NCBI GenBank assembly: GCA_028718865.1
Contig: JAQUKX010000004.1
Span: 1 to 35,752, forward strand
From: Patescibacteria group bacterium
Lineage (GTDB): Bacteria; Patescibacteriota; Patescibacteriia; UBA1558; GWA2-36-10
DNA length: 35,752 nt
Direction of reading: 5' to 3'
The notes under the pieces are model-generated. The model searched no databases. It saw nothing but the letters and a program-made list of their open reading frames with translations, and was not told where the DNA came from. The position numbers and the translations under genes are program-made. This document shows positions 16,813 through 24,314 of this stretch, one piece after another (positions within the stretch are counted from its first letter, which is position 1; each line of letters opens with the position of its first letter).

Positions 16813-17364
16813 ATGGATAATAAAAGATTATTTGTTTCTCTGCCAATAGACGAGGGATTGAGTCGCCATATTTTCAAGGAATTCGGCCAGCTGGATCTGC
16901 CTTGGGAAAAAATCAAAGCTGTTTCTCCTTCCCAATTACATTTGACTCTGAAATTTATCGGTGATACTAGCTTAGAAAAATTGCCTCTGATTATCCAATC
17001 GCTGGAGCAGATAAAAACCAATTATAAAGAAATAGAATTAAAAATAAATAAAAGTAAAATATTCAACCCCCAAAGTCCGCGAGTCCTGGCTTTGGCAATA
17101 GAAACAAATCCTAAACTAAGCCACCTGCAAAAGGCCGTAGAAGAAGCCCTGGCTCTAGCTGGAGCTGGTCAATATGATGCTAAAAAATTCACCCCTCATC
17201 TTACGCTGGCTCGCATCAAGAAAAAAGCCGAGATAACTGAATTCAAAAATTTTGAAAATTGGCAAATAAAAAAAACTTTCTACGCTGCTTATTTCCAACT
17301 AATGGAAAGCGAGCTCGGTGGTCGGGGATCAGTCTATAGCGAGCTGCAAACTTTTGAACTATGA
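16813..17364 (+). CDS. thpR: RNA 2',3'-cyclic phosphodiesterase (LigT/2H family)
   Basis: HxTx motifs HLTLKFIG and HLTLARIKK; starts RLFVSLPID. Confidence 0.9.
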   Translation: MDNKRLFVSLPIDEGLSRHIFKEFGQLDLPWEKIKAVSPSQLHLTLKFIGDTSLEKLPLIIQSLEQIKTNYKEIELKINKSKIFNPQSPRVLALAIETNPKLSHLQKAVEEALALAGAGQYDAKKFTPHLTLARIKKKAEITEFKNFENWQIKKTFYAAYFQLMESELGGRGSVYSELQTFEL

Positions 17365-17367
17365 TTT

Positions 17368-18114
17368 ATGATCAAGGAGTATAAAATTCTGGGAGTAAAA
17401 GTCCATGCTCTGCCCGAGCATATACTCAAAAGCACCTTAAATACTTTTTTACACTCCGACTCCCAACATCAAATCGCTACAGTCAATCCTGAATTTATCG
17501 TAGCTTGTCAAAAAAACCAAAAATTTTTGCAAATCATCAACAATGCCAGCTTGGCCACCATAGACGGAGCCGGTATTATCAAGGCTCTGCAATTTTTAGA
17601 AAATGACGTTTATCTAGATGATAGAATCACCGGCGTCCGACTGACAGAGATATTGATTGACCTGGCGCTAAAGAATAACTACAAAGTAATGTTTTGTCTT
17701 TACAGCCGCGGTTTGACCAGGCCGGATGACTTTTTTATCAAAACCAAGCAAAAATATCCGCTTTTAGAATTCCAAGTGGCCGATGAAAATAATGCTTTGG
17801 AAAAAGGCAATATTTTTTCTCCCGATATTATGCTGGTGGGTTTTGGCGCCCCGCGTCAAGATCTTTGGATAAATGAAAATTTGGATAGACTGCCGTCGGT
17901 AAAAATCGCTGCGGGAGTGGGCGGTACCTTTGACTTCATGGCCAAGACCAAAAAAAGAGCGCCCAAGCTGCTGCGTAGTCTGGGACTGGAGTGGCTCTGG
18001 CGACTGATTTTACAGCCCTGGAGAATAAAGAGAATATTTAAAGCCACGATTTTTTTCTTTTTTTTAGTGATAAAAGATAACCTAAAAAACAAACATGCCC
18101 AAAATAAAAACTAG
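17368..18114 (+). CDS. WecG/TagA/CpsF family glycosyltransferase (GT26)
   Basis: ATVNPEFIVACQ, IDGAGII, MLVGFGAPRQDLWI, GVGGTFDFMAKTKKRAPKLLRSLGLEWLWRLILQPWR. Confidence 0.93.
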   Translation: MIKEYKILGVKVHALPEHILKSTLNTFLHSDSQHQIATVNPEFIVACQKNQKFLQIINNASLATIDGAGIIKALQFLENDVYLDDRITGVRLTEILIDLALKNNYKVMFCLYSRGLTRPDDFFIKTKQKYPLLEFQVADENNALEKGNIFSPDIMLVGFGAPRQDLWINENLDRLPSVKIAAGVGGTFDFMAKTKKRAPKLLRSLGLEWLWRLILQPWRIKRIFKATIFFFFLVIKDNLKNKHAQNKN

Positions 18115-19522
18115 ATTTGCTCCCAGCCCGACCGGCTATCTTCACATCGGCAGCCTGCGTACAGCTCTGTTTAGCTATTTGTTTGCCAAAAACCAAAAAG
18201 GCAAATTTATCATTCGGATAGAGGACACTGACCGGCAGAGATTCGTGGCCGGCGCTGAAGAAAAACTAATCAAAGTCTTGACTGACTTAGGCCTCAGCTC
18301 TGATGAAAAAATAATCCGCCAGAGCGAGAGACTAAAAATTTATCAACAAGCCGCCGAGCGACTAATAAAAGAAAAAAAGGCTTATTATTGTTTTTGTTCT
18401 CAAGAGCGACTGGAGGAGGTCCGAAAAAATCAAGAGCAAAATAAACAAGTACCTCGCTACGACAGACATTGTCTTAATTTCAGCGACCAAGAAATACAAC
18501 AAAGACTGTCAGCTGGAAAAAAACATGTTATCCGCTTCAAAGTCCCCGACAATCAAATAGTAGCCATATCCGATCAGGTCTATGGAAAAATATCAGTCAA
18601 AACTCAAGATCTAGACGACTTTGTTATTATCAAATCTGACGACTTTCCTACTTATCATTTGGCGAACATTGTTGACGATCACGAAACCAATATCAGCCAT
18701 GTAATCAGGGGCGATGAATGGCTGCCGTCTTTACCCAAGCATATTTTGCTTTATCAAGCTCTCAAATACCAAGCGCCGGTTTTTGCCCACTTACCGCTTT
18801 TGCTCAATCCTGATAGATCCAAATTGTCCAAAAGGCAAGGTGATGTGGCAGTAGAGGACTTTTTGGCCAAAGGCTATTTGCCGGAAGCACTGATAAACTA
18901 CGTGGCTCTGTTGGGCTGGAACCCGGGGACTGATCAAGAAATTTTTACAGTCAAAGACTTGATAAAAGAATTTTCCCTGGCCAAAGTAAACAAAGCTGGA
19001 GCAATTTTTGATATTAATAAGCTCAATTGGTTCAACGCTGAATATATCCGCTTGATAGTCAAACAAAAAGGGGAGAGGTATAGGCAGCTTTTAGAGCAAC
19101 TGCAAAGATTGATACCAAACCATGCTTCCTCAGCTGAAAAATTACTGCTTTTATTTTGCAGCCGCATAAATAATCTCCAAGAACTAATAGAGCAAAGCCG
19201 ATTTTTATTTGCCTTGCCGGAATATAAAGGCGAACTTTTAATTTTTAAGAAATCTGACCAAGATAAAACTAAACTAGGACTCAACCTGCTTCTGGGAACT
19301 TTGGGTCAAATTCATCCTGACCACTGGCAAGATGCCAAACTAAAGCTGGTCTTGGAGAACCTCGTTGCTAAAAACAAACTATCAGCGGGAGATGTTTTTT
19401 GGCCAGCCAGAGTAGCTCTGTCAGGACTGGATAAAAGCCCATCGCCGACTGAAATCATGGAATTTTTGGGTAAAGAAGAAAGCTTGTCTCGCGTAAAAAA
19501 GGCTTTGAAAAAATTTGATTAA
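18095..19522 (+). CDS. gltX: Glutamyl-tRNA synthetase
   Basis: RFAPSPTGYLHIGSLRTALFSYL; KLSKRQGDVAVEDF (KMSKS-like). Confidence 0.95.
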   Translation: MPKIKTRFAPSPTGYLHIGSLRTALFSYLFAKNQKGKFIIRIEDTDRQRFVAGAEEKLIKVLTDLGLSSDEKIIRQSERLKIYQQAAERLIKEKKAYYCFCSQERLEEVRKNQEQNKQVPRYDRHCLNFSDQEIQQRLSAGKKHVIRFKVPDNQIVAISDQVYGKISVKTQDLDDFVIIKSDDFPTYHLANIVDDHETNISHVIRGDEWLPSLPKHILLYQALKYQAPVFAHLPLLLNPDRSKLSKRQGDVAVEDFLAKGYLPEALINYVALLGWNPGTDQEIFTVKDLIKEFSLAKVNKAGAIFDINKLNWFNAEYIRLIVKQKGERYRQLLEQLQRLIPNHASSAEKLLLLFCSRINNLQELIEQSRFLFALPEYKGELLIFKKSDQDKTKLGLNLLLGTLGQIHPDHWQDAKLKLVLENLVAKNKLSAGDVFWPARVALSGLDKSPSPTEIMEFLGKEESLSRVKKALKKFD

Positions 19523-19528
19523 AACTAC

Positions 19529-19567
19529 CCCACCCGACGGGTTGGCTTTGCCAACCCGTCGGGTGGG
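19529..19567. repeat. Perfect 18-bp GC-rich inverted repeat (TTT loop)
   Basis: CCCACCCGACGGGTTGGC-TTT-GCCAACCCGTCGGGTGGG; no T-tract follows. Confidence 0.9.
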
Positions 19568-19632
19568 AATCAAACTTGTATAAAGAGTAAAAATATGCTA
19601 TAATATAGCTATTGATTAGAATATTTTAAGCC

Positions 19633-20889
19633 ATGCTAGCCAAAATAAAAATAAAAGTTAAAAAAATACCTCAAATAATAATAGCCTTGGTTTTGGGAGG
19701 CTTATTTTTGTATCCGCTAAATATTTTGGCTACCGAGCTTACTTTCAATAATCTGGACAATGTGGAAATCTGGCAAATAAACCAAGATATCAACCAAAAA
19801 TTATCAGAAATCCAAGAGCTCAACCGACAAATAGATGTCTACCAAAAAAACATAGTAGCCAAACAAAGGGAAATAAGCAACTTGCATTCCCAAGTCAATA
19901 CTATTGATGAGAGTATTGCCAAGATAAACTTGGAAATAAAAGCGGCTGAACTGGAAATAGAAACCGTCAATCTGCGAATAGAAAACACCCAATTAAAAAT
20001 CCAAGCCAAAGAAAAAGAAATTGATCAGCAAAAAGAAATTCTGGCAGAAATTATCCGTGGCCTTCACCGCGAGCAGCAAAAAAGCGGATTGTTGCAAATC
20101 TTGATACTCAACGACAACTTCAGTGATTTTTTGGCGGAAATGGATAGGTTAAAAAATATACAAAACGACTTACTCAAAGGAGTAGAGGATCTGGACAATA
20201 TCCGTATTGCTTTAAATAGCGACAAAGATAGTTTGGAAGGCGAAAAGATTGAGTTGGATGCCCTAAAAAATATCCTTGATTCGCGAATAGAAAGTTTGGA
20301 CAGCCAAAAAACCGTAAAATTCGCTTTGATGCAAGCCACTCAAGGGCAAGAATCAAAATTCCAAGAACTACTACGCCAAGCTAAAGAAGAGCAAGAACAG
20401 GCCAATAAAGATATTATTTATCTGGAAAGAGTAGCTAGAGAAAAGCTCAATCGACAGTTGGAACTGGAAGCCATAGACAGCGACGGACTGATGTGGCCGG
20501 TCACTTCCCGCCGCATCACTGCTTATTTTTATGATCCTACTTATCCTTTCCGCAATCTTTTTGAGCACCCGGCTATTGACATTGCCACTCCCCAAGGCAC
20601 GCCTATAAAAGCAGCTGAATCAGGTTATGTAGCCAGAGCCAGAGACGGAGGCGCCAAAGGATATAGCTACATCATGATAGTCCATGCTGGCGGTTTGTCC
20701 ACAGTCTATGGCCATGTCAATAAAATCATAGTAAGCGAAGATCAATTTGTCACCAAAGGATCAATTATCGGCTACTCCGGCGGTATGCCTGGCACCAATG
20801 GCGCCGGCCCTATTTCTACTGGACCTCATCTACATTTAGAGGTTAGGCTCAATGGCGTGCCAGTTGATCCACTTAAATATTTACCTTGA
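19633..20889 (+). CDS. Coiled-coil plus M23 peptidase murein hydrolase (EnvC-like)
   Basis: Signal/TM start, long coiled coil, HPAIDIATPQGTPIKAAESGYV..GHVNKI..GPHLHLEVRLNGVPVDPLKYL. Upstream TTGTAT-17-TATAAT. Confidence 0.92.
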   Translation: MLAKIKIKVKKIPQIIIALVLGGLFLYPLNILATELTFNNLDNVEIWQINQDINQKLSEIQELNRQIDVYQKNIVAKQREISNLHSQVNTIDESIAKINLEIKAAELEIETVNLRIENTQLKIQAKEKEIDQQKEILAEIIRGLHREQQKSGLLQILILNDNFSDFLAEMDRLKNIQNDLLKGVEDLDNIRIALNSDKDSLEGEKIELDALKNILDSRIESLDSQKTVKFALMQATQGQESKFQELLRQAKEEQEQANKDIIYLERVAREKLNRQLELEAIDSDGLMWPVTSRRITAYFYDPTYPFRNLFEHPAIDIATPQGTPIKAAESGYVARARDGGAKGYSYIMIVHAGGLSTVYGHVNKIIVSEDQFVTKGSIIGYSGGMPGTNGAGPISTGPHLHLEVRLNGVPVDPLKYLP

Positions 20890-20952
20890 TATCCTACCTC
20901 ACCAAAAAATTTAAAAATACCAAAATTTATCTAATTTTAGCTAAAATTATAT

Positions 20953-20993
20953 AAATAAACCCCTAGGACTATTGACAGGGGTTTATTTTTTTG
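20953..20993 (+). terminator. Intrinsic terminator of the M23 peptidase gene
   Basis: 12-bp perfect stem AAATAAACCCCT/AGGGGTTTATTT plus T-tract. Confidence 0.85.
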
Positions 20994-21000
20994 CTATACT
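20972..21000 (+). promoter_or_regulatory. Promoter of ncRNA candidate 5, embedded in the preceding terminator
   Basis: TTGACA (20972-20977), 17-nt spacer, TATACT (20995-21000). Confidence 0.75.
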
Positions 21001-21006
21001 TATCTT

Positions 21007-21235
21007 TGTGCCAAAATAAGGCACTGTTTTTTTCCAATCGGTGCATAGACTTCTGGGAATATCGGGATTCCTCCAAAGATGCGGCTAATTCTCCCCAGAA
21101 AGCCATCACAGTCTTTGGGGCAACGTTTTCCTGGTGTCAGCACCGCTTTCTCTCCTGCCAAGGAGAGCGTAAACATCCAAGGATGGACTATCCACAAGGA
21201 TGTGGGAGGGTACGATAAGCCCTCCTCTTTTTTTA
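21007..21235 (+). ncRNA. Structured ncRNA candidate 5 (about 225 nt), family not recognised
   Basis: Helices GTGCC/GGCAC+T7, CGGTGC/GCACCG, TTCTGGG/CCCAGAA, CTCTCC/GGAGAG, CCACA/TGTGG; possible pseudoknot CCAAAGA/TCTTTGG; terminator GGAGGG/CCCTCC + T-tract. Confidence 0.75.
21205..21235 (+). terminator. Terminator of ncRNA candidate 5
   Basis: GGAGGG-TACGATAAG-CCCTCC followed by tcttttttt. Confidence 0.8.
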
Positions 21236-21238
21236 ATT

Positions 21239-22198
21239 TTATTTTTTCAGAGGATGGAATTGGCTGTGAATTTTTTCCGCATAACGATCAGAAGCATGAA
21301 CATAACGAGTAGTAGTATCTAAAGATTCATGCCCTAAAAGTATCTGAATAGCTGCCGGATTAGCACCATTTTCCGCCAAATAAGTGGCAAAAGCATGACG
21401 GATAGAATGAGCGGAAACCGGCACATTGATGGAAAGAAGCTCGCGATACTTTTTTATTTTATATTGCAGATAATTGGCTGATATTTTCTTAGCGCGGCTT
21501 TGGCTATTGCGGCCGCGGTAGGGGACAAATAAATACTCACTATCATCCACTCGAGTTTTTAAATAAGTCTTGATATGGACAATGGCTCTAGCAGTAAGAT
21601 AGACAAAACGCTGTTTTTTGCCTTTGCCCAAAATATAAATCCGGCCGCTGGTATCCAGCTGCTGCCGCTTTAATGACAGTAGTTCGGAAATACGCATGCC
21701 AGTAGCAAACAAAGTCTCCAGCATAGCTCGATTGCGCAAAGCAATGTTTTTATCTTTTTCAAAACGATCCGGAGCTTCAATCAGATTGATCAAATCATGC
21801 ATCTCTGGCACTTGGCCATGCTTTTTTTCGGTTTTCAAAAGCTTGATAGCATCGGCGCTGATCGGCACGTTTTTATAATCAAGGTCAACTAAAAATTTCA
21901 AATAGGATCGCAGAGCCGATAAAATCCTATTGATGCTATAACTAGACAATTGTTTTTGACCCGCCTCGCTTTTGGCTGTCTGGCGTGAAGTAGAGGAGAG
22001 GTAGGCCTTGAACTTGATAATATGCCTTTTGTTTATTTTTTCAAAAGGAGTTTGGATATCTTCGGTCAAAAAATTTTCAAAAGTATTTAGATCTCTTTCA
22101 TAATTATAAACCGTTTCATTGGAGTAGTTATTGGACTGGATATTTTCTAAGAATTCGTCCAAAAGGGGGAGAGTATATTTTTTTAGCTGTTTTTTCAT
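21239..22198 (-). CDS. xerC/xerD-like: Xer-type tyrosine recombinase
   Basis: N-terminal core-binding domain; ATGMRISELLSLKRQQLD, HSIRHAFATYLAENGANPAAIQILLGHESLDTTTRYVH (R-K-HxxR-H-Y). Confidence 0.95.
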   Translation of the reverse strand: MKKQLKKYTLPLLDEFLENIQSNNYSNETVYNYERDLNTFENFLTEDIQTPFEKINKRHIIKFKAYLSSTSRQTAKSEAGQKQLSSYSINRILSALRSYLKFLVDLDYKNVPISADAIKLLKTEKKHGQVPEMHDLINLIEAPDRFEKDKNIALRNRAMLETLFATGMRISELLSLKRQQLDTSGRIYILGKGKKQRFVYLTARAIVHIKTYLKTRVDDSEYLFVPYRGRNSQSRAKKISANYLQYKIKKYRELLSINVPVSAHSIRHAFATYLAENGANPAAIQILLGHESLDTTTRYVHASDRYAEKIHSQFHPLKK

Positions 22199-22204
22199 GT
22201 TTAT

Positions 22205-22233
22205 ATTATATCCAGACTTTTTGACCTTGTCAA
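22205..22233 (-). promoter_or_regulatory. Perfect-consensus promoter of the xer gene; apparently leaderless
   Basis: Minus strand TTGACA (22228-22233), 17-nt spacer, TATAAT (22205-22210), 6 nt to ATG at 22198. Confidence 0.8.
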
Positions 22234-22261
22234 ATTGAGTGTAAGAGTTATTATACTCAAT
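22234..22261. other. Candidate dif (Xer recombination) site
   Basis: 28 bp as 11-6-11: ATTGAGTGTAA-GAGTTA-TTATACTCAAT; arms 10/11 complementary; inner ends TAA/TTAT as in known dif sites; abuts the xer promoter. Confidence 0.6.
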
Positions 22262-22278
22262 TTATATATACCATAAAT

Positions 22279-22302
22279 AAAAGGCTAAAAAGCCCTTTTA
22301 AT
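22279..22302 (-). terminator. Possible terminator downstream of the ftsQ-like gene
   Basis: Minus strand AAAAG-GGCT-TTTT-AGCC-TTTTATTT. Confidence 0.5.
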
Positions 22303-22309
22303 AATCTAG

Positions 22310-23134
22310 CTACTTAAAATAAACCCTATCCCCGAAACGCAAGTCTATATAATCTATTTCCGAGCTATTAATCACCTCAGTCAATACCCTGTCCAAATTC
22401 AAAATCTGTCTTTCTACATCTTGCGGGCTCAATTTAATATAAAAACCGGCATCAGTAATGATGTCTATATCCCAATTATCATCAATTAGTAGCCTATTTA
22501 TAGCAAAAGACTGGCTAAAGATGCTTTCCCAAGTAAAATACAAAGTATTCAGTCTGTCTATTTCCTCCTGACTAAACACTTGATTATCATCAATTCGGCT
22601 CATTCTTTTATCTTCCAAGAGCAAAAGGCCATCTGTTTCATTTTGAGCTCTTATTTGCCCGTTTAAGGCGCCTTTGGAGTCTATCAGGTATAAAACATCA
22701 TCTCTTTGCCAAATAAAGTGGGATATTTTTTCTTTGACTTCCACCATCAGGCTCTTGGGGAATTTTTTGGTCACTAGGACTGATTCAAAATTATAGTGGG
22801 TAAGCAAAAATTCCTCCAAAGCATCTGTTTTGAGAAGAAAATAATTATTGCGCTTAAATATATGAAAAACCACTGCCGATAATTCTTCTTCTATGGCCTC
22901 ACTTATTTCTTGGGCGGAAAAATTTTCATTGCCGCTGACGCTTATCCGGTCAACTTCCAAATAACGAGTCTGAAAAATTCCTTGAGCCAAAATGATCGCA
23001 AAAAGAATCCAGATTATTCTGACGATGATTTTTTGGCCGGGTATTTTTTCCCGATTATAATAGCCGACCGACCGCCGATGCGGTCGGCCGGGCATGTGTT
23101 TGCGCCAAGTTTTATTGGTTTTTACCAAAGACAT
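22310..23134 (-). CDS. ftsQ: FtsQ-like (POTRA) cell division protein
   Basis: Single TM then LEVDRISVSGNENFSAQEISEAIEEEL (POTRA); GGGGAG upstream of ATG. Confidence 0.75.
   Translation of the reverse strand: MSLVKTNKTWRKHMPGRPHRRSVGYYNREKIPGQKIIVRIIWILFAIILAQGIFQTRYLEVDRISVSGNENFSAQEISEAIEEELSAVVFHIFKRNNYFLLKTDALEEFLLTHYNFESVLVTKKFPKSLMVEVKEKISHFIWQRDDVLYLIDSKGALNGQIRAQNETDGLLLLEDKRMSRIDDNQVFSQEEIDRLNTLYFTWESIFSQSFAINRLLIDDNWDIDIITDAGFYIKLSPQDVERQILNLDRVLTEVINSSEIDYIDLRFGDRVYFK
23068..23087. repeat. GC-rich palindrome inside the ftsQ-like coding region
   Basis: CCGACCGC-CGAT-GCGGTCGG, encoding PGRPHRRSVG-like residues on the minus strand. Confidence 0.6.
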
Positions 23135-23188
23135 CTTGCTCCCCTGCTAAATAATCTCCCCTTAATATTGTGTCGTAAAATATATAAA

Positions 23189-24301
23189 TTACACTACTAT
23201 TCTTTTTATATTTGGATTTAAACGAGTAACTGTTTCATAATTTATAGTCTGTGATAAATAAGCCAGTTCATCGGCTTTTATTTCCACTTGCCCGTCTGCC
23301 CCAATAAGAGTGATAATGTCCCCTACTCTGACCTTGTCAGCCAAAGGCACTTCTATCATTGACAAATTCATGCAAACATTACCGCGGATATTATACTCTT
23401 TGCCCTTGATAAGCACTTTGGCTTTATTGGATAAAAGCCGGCTATAGCCATCATAGTATCCTACGGGAATGATTGCCAGCTGCATGTCCTGCCCTACTTT
23501 ATAAGTGCGATTATAACCTACGCTTTCACCCTTTAATATTTTTTTTACTTGAATTATTTTTGTTTTTAGCGATAAAACTGGCTCAAGAGAAATACCTAAT
23601 TGATGGCCGCGAGTTTTGGCGGCTGGGCTGGACCAAAGGCCATAAAGCGACAAGCCTAATCTTACTATATCCTGCCGTGCTGATGACAAGCCCAAAGCAG
23701 CGGCGGAACAAGCTGAATGCATTTTTATCTCCGGGACGGTCTTTTTTATTTTCAAAAAATCATCAAGCTGCTTGTGGCTAAAAGATAAATCTTCACTTTC
23801 TGATTCAGCATAATGCGTAAAAATACTGAAAATCGATAAACTATCTTTGGCTTTTATTTGATTAATAGCCTCTGTCGCCTCCTCTGTTCTAAACCCCAAT
23901 CGAGAGGTACCGGTATCTATTTTGATATTGACCGAAAACGACAAGTGATTTTTTTGCGCCAAATCACTGAGATAATCAGCGGTCTCTAGATCGTATAAAG
24001 GCAGAGATATATTATATTTAGCGGCTGTTATCAGCTCGGCCTCGCTTTTTTCAAAAAAACTCAAAACCATTATCGGCTTATCAGTGTGTTTGGCCAAAGC
24101 CAAGGCCTCCTTCAAAGAAACAACCATCAAGCCGGAACAATCAGCGACCTTGTCCAAGATTCCAGCTACTATTTCCCAACCGTGACCATAAGCATTGCTT
24201 TTTATTACCGGCCAGATTTGACTGTGCGGGCAAATTTTTTTGAATTGAGCCAGATTATGCAAAAGATTGGCCTGACTAATTTCTATCCAAGTAAGCGCCA
24301 T
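23189..24301 (-). CDS. alr: Alanine racemase
   Basis: VIKSNAYGHGW (PLP lysine), IDTGTSRLGFR, GYYDGYSR, RGNVCMNLSMIEV. Confidence 0.95.
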   Translation of the reverse strand: MALTWIEISQANLLHNLAQFKKICPHSQIWPVIKSNAYGHGWEIVAGILDKVADCSGLMVVSLKEALALAKHTDKPIMVLSFFEKSEAELITAAKYNISLPLYDLETADYLSDLAQKNHLSFSVNIKIDTGTSRLGFRTEEATEAINQIKAKDSLSIFSIFTHYAESESEDLSFSHKQLDDFLKIKKTVPEIKMHSACSAAALGLSSARQDIVRLGLSLYGLWSSPAAKTRGHQLGISLEPVLSLKTKIIQVKKILKGESVGYNRTYKVGQDMQLAIIPVGYYDGYSRLLSNKAKVLIKGKEYNIRGNVCMNLSMIEVPLADKVRVGDIITLIGADGQVEIKADELAYLSQTINYETVTRLNPNIKRIVV

Positions 24302-24314
24302 ATTTTATTTCTGG

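Noticed and set aside
20991-21312. Three ORFs (20991..21218 +, 21000..21197 -, 21079..21312 +)
   Set aside because: Fall within ncRNA candidate 5 and the xer 3' end; no SD, and structure plus terminator fit an RNA gene better.
21239-22198. Xer gene as a phage or integron integrase
   Set aside because: Housekeeping-like Xer length and motifs, no cassette array or phage genes nearby, and a dif-like site beside it.
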